Shown here: one piece after another, positions 44,691-53,801 of the stretch
How positions within the stretch are numbered: the first letter of the stretch is position 1
Layout: each line of letters opens with the position of its first letter
DNA from: Polyangia bacterium
Lineage (GTDB): Bacteria > Myxococcota_A > Polyangia > Polyangiales > JAUICN01
Assembly (NCBI GenBank): GCA_030427835.1
Contig: JAUICN010000004.1
Location: forward strand, 241,413-305,412
Length of the DNA: 64,000 bases
Direction: 5' to 3'
The notes under the pieces: model-generated
The model's input: the letters and a program-made list of their open reading frames with translations, nothing else
What the model was told of the DNA's origin: nothing
Database searches by the model: none
Made by a program: the position numbers and the translations under genes

Positions 44691-45995
44691 TTAGGATTCA
44701 GAGGGTTCTGTAGGCTCCGGGGCAGCCTCGATGCGTACTCGCCAGACCCGCCGTCGGCGCACGTCCTCCACCACCACCTGCCAACGGCCTACGGTGACCC
44801 TGTCCCCGGGCCTGGCAAGGCGCCCAAGCAAGCTGACCACGTAGCCCCCAAGGGTATCGGCGGAGGTGTCCTCCTCCCAGGAAAATCCGTCCAACTCCAC
44901 GTCCACGAGCGGGATGTTGCCCGGAATCGGCAACCCGCCGCGGACCTTGGCCGCCAGGTCCTCCGCCACGTGGTCGTGTTCGTCTTCAATCTCCCCCACA
45001 ATCTCTTCCACCACATCTTCCAGGGTCACGAGACCCTCGGTGCCCCCATATTCGTCCACCACAATCGCCAGGGGCACCCGTGTACGTTGGAACTCGGTCA
45101 GGAGTTCACCCACACGCATGGATTCCGGGACAAAGATCACGTCCCGACAAAGGGGGTGAAACCGGGCCTCGCCCCGGAGTTCTGCCGTGAGAATATCTTT
45201 GATGTGCACGTACCCCTTCACCCGATCGGGGTCCCCGTCATTGCACACCGGGTACCGGCTGAACCCGTGTTGTCGGGTCCGCTGCAGGCAGGTGTGTACG
45301 GAGTCCTTCTCGTCCACCACAATCATGTCCACCCGTGGAACCATGATCGTACGTACCGTGCGTGCGGCACTTTCAATGACCCGTTCAAGCAATTGCCGTG
45401 TTTGGGCCTGTTCCCCGGATTGCGCAAAGGACGCATCCAGAATCACCCGAAGCTCCTCCGCTCCCACGCCAAGCCCCCCGTGGGCGGCGGGAGGAACGCC
45501 CATGAGACGCAGAATCCCGTTGGACAGCCCATTGAGCAGCCACATGGCCGGGGCGGTGGTTTTGTAGAAGAGCCAGAGGGCAGCGGCCGTCGCCCGGGAA
45601 GTGGCCACGGGGTAGCGAATCGCAATGGATTTGGGCACAAGCTCCCCAAGCACAATATGAAGCAGGGAGATCACCCCGAATGCGATTCCATAGGTCACCC
45701 CGGAAATCCATTGGGGAGAAAGGCCCATTTCCGACAGCACCGGTTCCACGTAGTGGGCCACCGCGGGCTCCCCCAACCATCCCAGGGCAAGGGAGGCCAG
45801 GGTAATCCCGAGTTGGGTGGCGGAAAGGTAGGCGTCCAATCGCCCGGTAATCTGTAGCGCCCTGCGCGACGCACGATCCCCATTGCGGCGGTGGGTCTCC
45901 AGGGCGGACGGGCGCACCTTGGCGAAACCAAATTCAGCCGCCACGAAAAACGCGTTGGCAACAACACAGAGCAGTGCAAGACCAAGAGCGATCAC
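44691..45995 (-). CDS. CorC/HlyC (CNNM) family membrane protein with CBS pair
   Basis: 434 residues. N-terminal DUF21 transmembrane domain (residues ~1-190: [56 protein letters not shown]), a CBS pair (about 200-335: [49 protein letters not shown]) and a C-terminal CorC/HlyC domain. Proposed role in Mg/Co handling. GTG start at 45995, only 17 bp from the divergent thrB-like start. Confidence 0.9.
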   Translation of the reverse strand: MIALGLALLCVVANAFFVAAEFGFAKVRPSALETHRRNGDRASRRALQITGRLDAYLSATQLGITLASLALGWLGEPAVAHYVEPVLSEMGLSPQWISGVTYGIAFGVISLLHIVLGELVPKSIAIRYPVATSRATAAALWLFYKTTAPAMWLLNGLSNGILRLMGVPPAAHGGLGVGAEELRVILDASFAQSGEQAQTRQLLERVIESAARTVRTIMVPRVDMIVVDEKDSVHTCLQRTRQHGFSRYPVCNDGDPDRVKGYVHIKDILTAELRGEARFHPLCRDVIFVPESMRVGELLTEFQRTRVPLAIVVDEYGGTEGLVTLEDVVEEIVGEIEDEHDHVAEDLAAKVRGGLPIPGNIPLVDVELDGFSWEEDTSADTLGGYVVSLLGRLARPGDRVTVGRWQVVVEDVRRRRVWRVRIEAAPEPTEPSES

Positions 45996-46012
45996 GGCGG
46001 CAGGCCCATCCT

Positions 46013-46996
46013 ATGGCAGTTTTCACTCCGATCAACCCCGAAGATGCCTCCCGCATCGCGAACGCCCACCAACTTGCCCCCCCGGACCAGGTCATTGGGG
46101 TTGCTGCGGGCAGTGTGAACAGCAACTTCTTTTTACAGTGGAACAGGCCCCTCCGCCGGGTGTTTTGCCGAGTGTACGAAGAACAGGGGCCCCTGGGTGT
46201 GGCCCACGAATGGGCGTTGTTGGCCCATCTCCGCCGCAACGGCATCCCGTGCCCCCAGCCCCTGGGGGGAGTGCTCCCAGGGGAAGTGACCCATGGGGGG
46301 AAACCGGTGGGGCTTTTTGAGTGCATTGGCGGTGAAATGTCATGCCAGAAGGCTGTGACCGCCACGCGCGCCCTTCGCATGGGTGCCCTTCTTGGGCGCG
46401 TGCACAACGTGGGCGCAAGCTTCCCCTGGAAGCGGCAGGGGCGATTTGAGGTGAGCGATCTGGACAAACGGTTGCGGTGGATCAAGCAGCAGGCCCCCGG
46501 TGGACCGGCCCAGGATGCCCTTGGCGGCCATGTGCACCAGCTGCAAGAACATCTGGTTGCGCTTGGGCAAGTAGTCTGGGGTCAGGGGGTGCATACCTGC
46601 ATTCACAGCGATCTCTTCCGGGACAACGTGCACTGGGAGGGTGACCGCATTGTGGGTGTGCTGGATTGGGAAAGCGCCTCCCTTGGTTTACGCGTCTACG
46701 ATCTGGCCGTGTTGTTGCTCGCCTGGTGTTACGCCGACACCTTTGATTGGGAGCTGGGCCGTGCCCTGGTGCAAGGGTACCAAACCCACGTCAGCCTGAC
46801 TTCAGGGGAGAAGCAGTTGCTGATGCCCGCCCTGCGCATGGCCTGCGTGCGCTTCGCCATCACCCGCATCACCGATTTTCACCTGCGCCAGGGTGTTGGG
46901 GAACGCACCCACAAGGACTACACACGTTTCTTCCTACGCCTGGAAGAACTGGAGTCCCTAGGGGAAGCTGAAATGAACCGTCTCCTGGGGCTCTAG
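46013..46996 (+). CDS. thrB: homoserine kinase type II (ThrB, APH fold)
   Basis: 327 residues with the aminoglycoside-phosphotransferase fold. Motifs IGVAAGSVNSNFFLQW (nucleotide loop), catalytic HSDLFRDNVHWEGD and metal-binding GVLDWESASLGLRVYDLAVLLLAW. These match the ThrB2-type homoserine kinase of the threonine branch, consistent with aspartokinase at 54990. Other small-molecule kinases of the fold cannot be excluded. ATG at 46013 preferred to 45974, which lies within the divergent gene. Confidence 0.8.
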   Translation: MAVFTPINPEDASRIANAHQLAPPDQVIGVAAGSVNSNFFLQWNRPLRRVFCRVYEEQGPLGVAHEWALLAHLRRNGIPCPQPLGGVLPGEVTHGGKPVGLFECIGGEMSCQKAVTATRALRMGALLGRVHNVGASFPWKRQGRFEVSDLDKRLRWIKQQAPGGPAQDALGGHVHQLQEHLVALGQVVWGQGVHTCIHSDLFRDNVHWEGDRIVGVLDWESASLGLRVYDLAVLLLAWCYADTFDWELGRALVQGYQTHVSLTSGEKQLLMPALRMACVRFAITRITDFHLRQGVGERTHKDYTRFFLRLEELESLGEAEMNRLLGL

Positions 46997-47045
46997 GGCG
47001 GTTTGCCCCTGCCTATTTCTCGTCCGTACCTAGTCGCGTAGTTGC

Positions 47046-50000
47046 CTACTCAGCTCCGTGGAACAGGCCCCATGCGTCGTCGTCGAATTGGGGGGTTTCC
47101 ATGAGGGAGCCGTCCGGGGCATCCCGACGCACGACGATGGTTTTGCGGGTGAGCACATCTTCGCTTTCCCGGGCAAACACCGTCACGTAGTTCATGCCAC
47201 CATGCAAGGGCAGGGGGGTGTCCAGGGCCATCCGGGTGGGGTCTTCGGCTCCGTGATTGGAGCGGTAAAATACCTTTCGGCTTCCCGCAAAAATGTACAC
47301 GTCCTCCACCCCATGAACGTCGGTCACCTCCAGGTGCAGGGGCAGGGTTTCTTCGGTCGTGACCAGGGTTTCTCCGTATTCCAGTTGCACGTCCGGTGGC
47401 ATGTGGTTCACGTCCCAGGAGAATCCAGGCGACACCGTGCCCATGCCTCCCAGGGTGGCCTGTTCCAGGGTGTCCTGTTCATGGACCCAACCTGTCTGAC
47501 CGCTTGGCAGTGTCAGCCGGAAAAACGAACGCAGTTTCCCAACGGGCTGCGCCTGCACTTGGCCCCACACCACTTCTGCCACCCGGTCGCTGCGTTCATC
47601 TGGGGCAGACCGCACGGCCGTGCCGACCTTGAGCCACAACGGTTTTGCCTTCAGTTCCGTGGCTGAGCCCGCCTGTGTTTTGATCGGAATGATGGCTTTC
47701 TCAGAGATGGATTCCCGCAGTTTGATATCGGTGAAAGAAAACTCCAGTTTGGCTTCCTCGGCGGCGAAATCATCCAGAACCTCGAAGGTGAAATGCACCA
47801 GCTGGTCTTCTCCCCGTGCAAGGGGTTCCAGTTCAAAGCGGCCCGCCTTTAGCAATACACCTCGCCCAGAGAGGTTGCGTAGGTTGGCCTGGGCCTCGCC
47901 GCTATTCCCACGCCCCACGTTGCGTACCCGAAGGTAAAGGCTCGCCACTTCTCCTGGCTCCACGACACCGTCGCCATCCCCTTGCACGTCGTCGGTGGCG
48001 TAATAGGCGTAGGCAAACTGGGGCCGTGGCAACGCACGGATCTCCGTGCGCACCGTGACGGGTGCAGGGACCCTGCCGAAGGCTTCGGTGAACGTGACGC
48101 GAATGGCGTCGGCTCGGTCAAGTGCGCTCCGGGGCAGGGTGCACGCCCGTTGCTTGCCCTCGCCCTGGCAAATTCCAAGGGGCGTGGTCCAGCTGCGGGT
48201 TTGGCCTGGATCAATACGTCCGAACACAAGTTCACGGCCATTGAACAGGCCGTAGTCGCTTTCCGTCACGGCGTGCAGTTGGTACACGGGGGCGGTTCCC
48301 TGGTTGCCAATCGTTAACGTCAAATCCAGGGGCTCCCCAGCGGCGGCCCGGTTGTTTTGCTGGTTTGTGGACACCGCAACGGTGTATTGAAGATCGGGGT
48401 GGCCCGCATCGGCTGGAGCGGCCTCGGGTTTGGCCCAGTCCACATCCAGTTTGGAAAGGGCCTCGGCGGCCTTCTCCAGTTCCGCCTGGCGAGTGGTTGC
48501 CACCAGAACCTCTGCGTTCTTGATCATGCGACGTCGATCCGCATCGGTGGCCTGGGTGATGAGTTGCCCTGAAAAGCGAAGAAGGAATTCAGCCTCTTCC
48601 TGGTTTTCCAACCCATCCTCGGGTTCCGCATCCCGGAGCTTCAGGCGTGTCTCCTTGGCCAGGTAGTAGTGCAGGGAAAGGGCAGACTGTTCAGATTTGC
48701 GTGTACGGTTGCTGGTCAGGGCCGCACGGAGATCCCGTTCACGAACCAATGCGTTCTGATCGACTTGCAAGTCCATGTCTTCCCGGTCCACGGTGATGGA
48801 ATCCACCGCAATGTCGGGCACAATGCCCACGCCCTGAATCGACACATCCCCAGGGGTCAGGTACTGGGCGATGGTCATTTTCAGGGCCGAGCCATCCCGC
48901 AGCCGATTGAGTACCTGCACCGACCCCTTGCCAAAAGTGGTCTGCCCCACGATCACCGCCCGGTCGTGTGCCTTGAGTGCACCCGCCACAATCTCACTTG
49001 CCGAGGCACTGCCACCATTGACCAACACCACCATGGGGTATTGGGGTTCCGTCAGTGGGGCCTGGGCAAACTTCTGGTCCTTTTGCCTGGGATCGTTCGA
49101 CGCGGTGGTCACAATCGTGCCGCCGGAGAGAAACGTATCCGCCACTTTCACGGCCTGGTCCAGAAGGCCGCCGGGATCGTCGCGAAGATCCAAGACCAGC
49201 CCCTTGAGCCCCTTGGCATTCAACTCCCCAAGGGCCTTTCGCAGGTCCGCGTGGGTGTTGCCCTGGAAATTCTTGATACGCACGTAGCCCACGGAATCCC
49301 CAGTGGCTTCTCCCAACATGCGGGATTCCACCGAAGCGATGTGAATGTTGGCCCGCTCCAAATCAAACATCCGGGGCCGTTTCGGTCCGTTGTCCCGCTC
49401 CACCCAAACCTGCACATGGGATCCAGGTCGCCCCCGTAGCCGTTTGACCGCCTCCGACAGGGGCATGTTGAGCGTGGATTCGTCGTCGATTTTCACGATG
49501 CGGTCGCCCCGCTTAAGCCCCTTGCGGTAAGCGGGTGTGCCCGGCATGGGGCGGATGACCGTAAGGTGGCCGTCGCGAATGGATATCACGATCCCCAATC
49601 CACCAAACTCCCCCTCGGTGCTCATGCGCATCTCTTCGTAGACGTCGGGCGTGAGCAATACAGTGTGCGGGTCCAGCGTACGAAGCAGTCCGTTCACTGC
49701 GGTGTATTCCATGTCCTGAAAATCCACCTGCTGGGCCCCACCCGAAGAGTCCTCCTCCGGAAGGTGGGTTTGAAGGAAGTCAAAGACCTCCCGGAAACGC
49801 TCTGACAGGGCCCAAGGGCTTTGCAGGCCATCGGTGGAAAACGACTTCCGGTGATCGGCCACCTGCAGGGTAACTTCTTGCTTGGCCTCATCGTATTCCG
49901 CAAGCACCGGCGCCACCGACCGTTGAATGGCGTTGAGGCCCGCCAAAAACATGTTCCTGTGGTCCACCCGTTCCGGATCCACGTAGCTTTCCTTGACCTC

Positions 50001-50186
50001 CACCAGGGTTGCATTGAGCACCTGCAGGCGGGTCATGTCGTAGGGCTGGCGCTTCTTGGCCGCCTGGGCCGTGGGGGAAGGGTCAATGTCCAGATCCAGC
50101 GAGTTGTCCTCCGAAAGGACAAACGTCACCGTAAACGCGGCCATCACTACCACAAAAGCGGCCCAGGGCCGCCAGGACTTCAACAT
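47046..50186 (-). CDS. S41 carboxy-terminal processing protease with CARDB and SH3-like C-domains
   Basis: 1046 residues (typical CtpA 400-550). N-terminal membrane anchor (WAAFVVVMAAFTVTFVL), PDZ domain (about residues 145-235: GEFGGLGIVISIRDGHLTVIRPMPGTPAYRKGLKRGDRI), S41 domain with NGGSASASEIVAGALKAHDRA (nucleophile Ser) and VGQTTFGKGSVQVLN (general-base Lys). The C-terminal half adds a CARDB/Ig-like part (DLTLTIGNQGTAPVYQ, RNVGRGNSGEAQANLRN), an SH3b-like module (KVGTAVRSAPDERSD, GWVHEQDTLEQ) and a terminal beta domain. Probably envelope-bound. Start: ATG 50186; 50195 is the alternative. The 34 N-terminal ORF residues beyond are doubtful. Confidence 0.88.
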   Translation of the reverse strand: MLKSWRPWAAFVVVMAAFTVTFVLSEDNSLDLDIDPSPTAQAAKKRQPYDMTRLQVLNATLVEVKESYVDPERVDHRNMFLAGLNAIQRSVAPVLAEYDEAKQEVTLQVADHRKSFSTDGLQSPWALSERFREVFDFLQTHLPEEDSSGGAQQVDFQDMEYTAVNGLLRTLDPHTVLLTPDVYEEMRMSTEGEFGGLGIVISIRDGHLTVIRPMPGTPAYRKGLKRGDRIVKIDDESTLNMPLSEAVKRLRGRPGSHVQVWVERDNGPKRPRMFDLERANIHIASVESRMLGEATGDSVGYVRIKNFQGNTHADLRKALGELNAKGLKGLVLDLRDDPGGLLDQAVKVADTFLSGGTIVTTASNDPRQKDQKFAQAPLTEPQYPMVVLVNGGSASASEIVAGALKAHDRAVIVGQTTFGKGSVQVLNRLRDGSALKMTIAQYLTPGDVSIQGVGIVPDIAVDSITVDREDMDLQVDQNALVRERDLRAALTSNRTRKSEQSALSLHYYLAKETRLKLRDAEPEDGLENQEEAEFLLRFSGQLITQATDADRRRMIKNAEVLVATTRQAELEKAAEALSKLDVDWAKPEAAPADAGHPDLQYTVAVSTNQQNNRAAAGEPLDLTLTIGNQGTAPVYQLHAVTESDYGLFNGRELVFGRIDPGQTRSWTTPLGICQGEGKQRACTLPRSALDRADAIRVTFTEAFGRVPAPVTVRTEIRALPRPQFAYAYYATDDVQGDGDGVVEPGEVASLYLRVRNVGRGNSGEAQANLRNLSGRGVLLKAGRFELEPLARGEDQLVHFTFEVLDDFAAEEAKLEFSFTDIKLRESISEKAIIPIKTQAGSATELKAKPLWLKVGTAVRSAPDERSDRVAEVVWGQVQAQPVGKLRSFFRLTLPSGQTGWVHEQDTLEQATLGGMGTVSPGFSWDVNHMPPDVQLEYGETLVTTEETLPLHLEVTDVHGVEDVYIFAGSRKVFYRSNHGAEDPTRMALDTPLPLHGGMNYVTVFARESEDVLTRKTIVVRRDAPDGSLMETPQFDDDAWGLFHGAE

Positions 50187-50350
50187 GGAGGACATTGCTC
50201 CTACTCTAACCCCAATTGCCCACCCGGGGCACCCCTTACAGTGGATCCCTTGGCACCCGTTCAACAGGGCTTGCCCCAATTCGTCCGCGGGAGTGCCTTC
50301 CCAGGGCCCGTTGCACGCGCTAGCTTTTACGCTCGCTCCCACGGACCTCC

Positions 50351-51727
50351 ATGACCCCCCACGACCCAGTTTCCAAGATTGCCGCCGCCATTCCTCCTGA
50401 CATTCAGGAGCTCTGTCAGCGTTTTCAGGATGCCGGCCACCAGGCCTGGGTGGTGGGAGGTGCGGTGCGCGATGTGCTGCTGGGCCGTCCCCACGGGGAT
50501 TGGGATCTGGCGTCGAGCGCCCGCCCTGAACAGGTCCAGGCCTGTTTTCGCAACGTGATTCCCACGGGAGTGGAACACGGTACCGTGACCGTGTTGTGGA
50601 AAGGGGAGCCGGTGGAGGTCACCACCTTTCGCGGAGAACGTGGCCACACCGACGGGCGCCGACCCGACGAGGTGTTCTTCTGTGACAACATCACCGACGA
50701 CCTTTCCCGGCGTGACTTTACGGTCAACGCGCTGGCATTCGATCCCCTTTCCAAACAGTTGGAGGATCCGTTTGATGGCCAGGGGGATTTGCAACGCCAA
50801 CAGATCCGGGCCGTGCGCGAGCCCCTGGAACGTTTTCTGGAAGACGGATTGCGCTCCATGCGGGCCGTGCGGTTTAGCGCCACGCTGCAGTTTGCGATTG
50901 AGCCCCGAACCCTGAGCGCGATCCCAAAAGCGCTCGAGGTCTTTCAAAAGGTGGCCCGGGAGCGGGTGCGCGATGAGTTCCTGAAAACCCTCACCGCGCC
51001 AAAACCGTCGACGGCCTTGGACGTTCTTCGGACCACGGGAATGCTCGCCCACATCTGCCCGGAACTGCTGCAAAGCGTGGGTTGTGCACAGAACAGCCAT
51101 CATGCCCACGACGTGTGGAACCACATGCTTCACTGCCTGGACGTGGCCGAGCCCACACCCGTGCAACGGTTAACCGCGCTGCTGCACGACGTGGCCAAAC
51201 CGGTCACCCGAGAACGCTCTGACAAAACCGGCGACTACAGTTTTTACGGTCACGAAAAGGTGGGCGCCGGCACGGCCAGGCGCTGGATGCGTGCCTACCG
51301 GTTCCCAAACGACCTCACCGACGAAGTCACCCACCTCGTGCGCCATCATTTGGTGGCCTACCAAAGCCTTTGGACAGACGCGGCGGTACGCCGTTGGATG
51401 CACCGCGTGGGTACCGAACACACCCACGCCCTATTGGAGTTTGCCCGGGCCGACACCCGGGCCAAGGGAGTACCGGTGCAGGAAGATCTCGCGTTGCTCG
51501 ATGAGCTCCAATCTCGAGTGCAACGTGAGCTCGACTCGGGCACCGCGTTCACCCTCAAACAACTTGCCATCAACGGCAGAGACCTCATGGCCGAACTGGG
51601 GTGGCCCCCGGGCAGACATATTGGCGAGGCTCTCCAATCCCTGCTCGAACACGTACTCGATCACCCAGGGGACAATGAGCGAGCCACCCTGCTTGACCTG
51701 GCGAACCGACAGCGAAATTCGCCCTAA
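50351..51727 (+). CDS. cca: CCA-adding tRNA nucleotidyltransferase / poly(A) polymerase family
   Basis: 458 residues. Nucleotidyltransferase head with VVGGAVRDVLLGR and the metal Asp pair in HGDWDLASS, then DLSRRDFTVNALAFDP, RAVREPLERFLEDGLRSMRAVRFSA, and an HD domain with NSHHAHDVWNHMLHCLD and ALLHDVAKP. Adds CCA to tRNA 3' ends; poly(A) polymerase activity cannot be excluded. Divergent from the S41 protease and followed by a 174-bp gap with inverted repeats. Confidence 0.94.
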   Translation: MTPHDPVSKIAAAIPPDIQELCQRFQDAGHQAWVVGGAVRDVLLGRPHGDWDLASSARPEQVQACFRNVIPTGVEHGTVTVLWKGEPVEVTTFRGERGHTDGRRPDEVFFCDNITDDLSRRDFTVNALAFDPLSKQLEDPFDGQGDLQRQQIRAVREPLERFLEDGLRSMRAVRFSATLQFAIEPRTLSAIPKALEVFQKVARERVRDEFLKTLTAPKPSTALDVLRTTGMLAHICPELLQSVGCAQNSHHAHDVWNHMLHCLDVAEPTPVQRLTALLHDVAKPVTRERSDKTGDYSFYGHEKVGAGTARRWMRAYRFPNDLTDEVTHLVRHHLVAYQSLWTDAAVRRWMHRVGTEHTHALLEFARADTRAKGVPVQEDLALLDELQSRVQRELDSGTAFTLKQLAINGRDLMAELGWPPGRHIGEALQSLLEHVLDHPGDNERATLLDLANRQRNSP

Positions 51728-51734
51728 CACACCA

Positions 51735-51790
51735 GCAACGAAGCGGTTGGCAGATCGAGGTGGATCTTCACCTTAGGGGGGCTTCGTTGC
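51735..51790. repeat. 10-bp inverted repeat (gcaacgaagc / gcttcgttgc)
   Basis: Perfect arms 51735-51744 and 51781-51790, separated by 36 bp, directly downstream of the cca stop. Could form a long stem or mark an insertion boundary of the toxin-antitoxin pair. Confidence 0.5.
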
Positions 51791-51824
51791 GACAAAAGCG
51801 CCGCTGAATCATCGTGCGGAAAAT

Positions 51825-51849
51825 ATTTTTCTGCCGCGCAGATAAAAAT
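51825..51849. terminator. hairpin with A/T flanks
   Basis: tttttctgccgcgcagataa: inner stem tctgc/gcaga with loop cgc and outer A/T arms (att-ttt, aaa-at, one bulged base). Fits a bidirectional terminator for cca, or an operator upstream of the antitoxin at 51902. Confidence 0.45.
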
Positions 51850-51901
51850 TCGAATCCTAGTGCATGTGGCAGTAGCAAGGTGGATGATGTAAGATGTTAA
51901 T

Positions 51902-52282
51902 ATGAATCGTACGCAGCTTTCGTTGGAAGGGTGGCAGTATTTGGCGCTGAAGACCCAGGCGGAACGGCAGGGGAAGAGCATCTCCGCCGTGGTGCGCGGG
52001 ATCCTTTCTGCCCACTTTGGTGAGCCGGAGGGCCCGGCAGCGGAGGATCCGTTTGCTTCGATCATGGGGATGGCCGCAGACGAAACATCCGTAGCCGAAG
52101 AGCATGATCGTGTGCTGTACGGTGTCTTCCCGGCTCCCCACTCCTTGGCTTCCCAAGTCAACGATGGCCGCGCCGAGTACGGCAGGGCGTCGGTAAAGGA
52201 TCCGAAAAAGCCAAAAGCGAAGACTCAAAAGGGAAAGAAGAAGTCTTCAAAAACCCAGGTAAAAAAGGGGGCTAGGAAATGA
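51902..52282 (+). CDS. ribbon-helix-helix antitoxin with Lys-rich tail
   Basis: 126 residues. N-terminal RTQLSLEGWQYLALKTQAERQGKSISAVVRGIL is the beta-helix-helix pattern of RHH/CopG antitoxins. The last ~30 residues are extremely basic (KDPKKPKAKTQKGKKKSSKTQ and on), an unusual addition to this family. ATGA overlap with the PIN toxin. Expected to bind its own promoter and neutralise the toxin; hairpin and inverted repeats upstream may be the operator. Confidence 0.75.
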   Translation: MNRTQLSLEGWQYLALKTQAERQGKSISAVVRGILSAHFGEPEGPAAEDPFASIMGMAADETSVAEEHDRVLYGVFPAPHSLASQVNDGRAEYGRASVKDPKKPKAKTQKGKKKSSKTQVKKGARK

Positions 52283-52680
52283 AGGCGTTCCTTGTGGACA
52301 CCAGCGCCTGGTACGCGCTCATCAATCGCAGGGATCCGTCCCACATCAATGTGTTTCAAGTGCTGAAGGAAGCTCCCCGTTTGGTCAGCACCAACTTTAT
52401 CTTTGACGAAACCATTACCCTCTGCCGCCAACGCCTTGGATTCACCGCCGCCTGCCGCGTGGGTCACGTGTTGCGCAACCATCCGAGACTTGACCTCATC
52501 CGCCTTGAGAACCGAGACGAGCAATCCGCCTGGAAGCTCTTCCAGGACCGGAGCGACAAACACTACAGCTACACCGACTGCACTTCCTTCTCCCTGATGC
52601 GTCGCCTAGGTCTCGACACTGCGGTCGCCAAGGACGCCGACTTCCTTCACGAAGGCTTCCAGCTGATGCCCGCGCCCTAG
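52279..52680 (+). CDS. PIN-domain toxin (VapC-like)
   Basis: 133 residues. FLVDTSAWYAL carries the first catalytic Asp; TNFIFDETITL a conserved acidic residue; SYTDCTSFSLMRR the second Asp; AKDADFLHEGF the last. VapC toxins cut RNA, often initiator tRNA. The catalytic centre looks complete, so the toxin should be active. Translationally coupled to the antitoxin. Confidence 0.85.
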   Translation: MKAFLVDTSAWYALINRRDPSHINVFQVLKEAPRLVSTNFIFDETITLCRQRLGFTAACRVGHVLRNHPRLDLIRLENRDEQSAWKLFQDRSDKHYSYTDCTSFSLMRRLGLDTAVAKDADFLHEGFQLMPAP

Positions 52681-52745
52681 ATGTGGATTCTCAACAGGTT
52701 GTGAACACTGCAAGCCGGAATTGAACACACTCGTTCATGGCGGGG

Positions 52746-52979
52746 TTACCGGGGAGGTAGCAGTTGGGGGGTGGGGAAGGTGCAATCGTTGTTGTCGGTG
52801 CACTCGACCGCGGACGCGTCCACCACCACAGTGCTGTCCGTCTGGGCGTCTGCAACCGTGCTGTCCCCGTGGGTGCCCGAGTCGGGGATCCGAATTGGTG
52901 CCCGCCCCTTGGAAGGAGCGTTTGCCTGGCACCCCCCCTGGGCCGTCGTAAGGTTCCCAGGTGACCGATGCGGAGACAA
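52746..52979 (-). pseudogene. possible remnant of a secreted Cys-rich lipoprotein
   Basis: In the 280-bp gap after the PIN toxin, one minus-strand frame reads GGCQANAPSKG, DSGTHGDSTVADAQTDSTVVVDAS, then VECTDNNDC and stops at PQLLPPR. The Asp/Thr/Ser stretch followed by ECxxNxDC is typical of myxobacterial surface lipoproteins, but there is no proper signal sequence and the reading frame ends abruptly. The upstream end overlaps the PHP gene start. Read as a decayed gene fragment; may be chance. Confidence 0.3.
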
Positions 52980-53728
52980 TACCCCTCGAGATCCCGTCCG
53001 AGGGATTTGTGGATCTCCATTGCCACTACGTGCCCGCCGTGGATGATGGGGTGCGCACGACCGAGGAGGGCCTGGAGCTCTGCGGCAACCTACACGCCGC
53101 AGGGTTTAGTTGCCTTGTGGCCACACCCCACATCCGCACCGCCATGTTTGAAAACCGCCCACCCGGGTTGCGCGCGGCCCACGCCCAGTTTTCCAAGGAG
53201 TGCCACCAACACCCTCCACAGGGAGAGAGCCCGCCCAGCCTGGGTCTTGCCGCGGAGCACTACTTCGATGACGTGTTCTGGGGGCTCTTCGAATCCGGCG
53301 ATGCGCTCCCGTACCCTGGCGGTCACGCCATGTTGGTGGAGTTCAATCCGCAAATGCTCCCCATGGGCATTGGCGACAAACTCTTTGAGATGAATGTGCG
53401 CGGCGTCCGCCCCGTCATCGCCCACCCCGAGCGCTACTCCCCCATGTGGAAAAGCTCCCAACCCCTGGAAGAGATGATCGACGCGGGGGCCCTCCCCATG
53501 CTCGACCTCATGTCTCTCGTGGGGAAATACGGCCGCCGCAGCAAACGCACGGCCGAGAGGTTTTTGGACAAGGGCCTCTATTTCGCCGCCTGTTCGGACA
53601 CCCACAGGCCGGGCGATGTCCCCCTGGTGGTCCAGGCCATCGACCGCATTCGCAACCGTTCAGGGGAGGGCGAAGTCGCACGGTTGCTCCAACACAACAC
53701 TCGGCGCATCCTTGGGGGCCAGTTCTGA
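52961..53728 (+). CDS. PHP-domain tyrosine phosphatase (CpsB/YwqE-like)
   Basis: 255 residues. FVDLHCHYVPAVDDGVRT is the manganese-binding DxHxHxxPxxDDG motif; further ligands in VATPHIRT, AAEHYFDD, IAHPERYS and ACSDTHRPGD. CpsB/YwqE enzymes dephosphorylate tyrosine kinases of capsule export. No capsule genes are nearby. GTG start at 52961. Followed after 73 bp by the LPG-TM protein. Confidence 0.85.
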   Translation: MTDAETIPLEIPSEGFVDLHCHYVPAVDDGVRTTEEGLELCGNLHAAGFSCLVATPHIRTAMFENRPPGLRAAHAQFSKECHQHPPQGESPPSLGLAAEHYFDDVFWGLFESGDALPYPGGHAMLVEFNPQMLPMGIGDKLFEMNVRGVRPVIAHPERYSPMWKSSQPLEEMIDAGALPMLDLMSLVGKYGRRSKRTAERFLDKGLYFAACSDTHRPGDVPLVVQAIDRIRNRSGEGEVARLLQHNTRRILGGQF

Positions 53729-53801
53729 GGCCCGCCCAGGCGCAGGCCCCCTACGAACTGGCACAGGACGTACCCTTAACGCTTACCTTGTTGGACATTC
53801 C

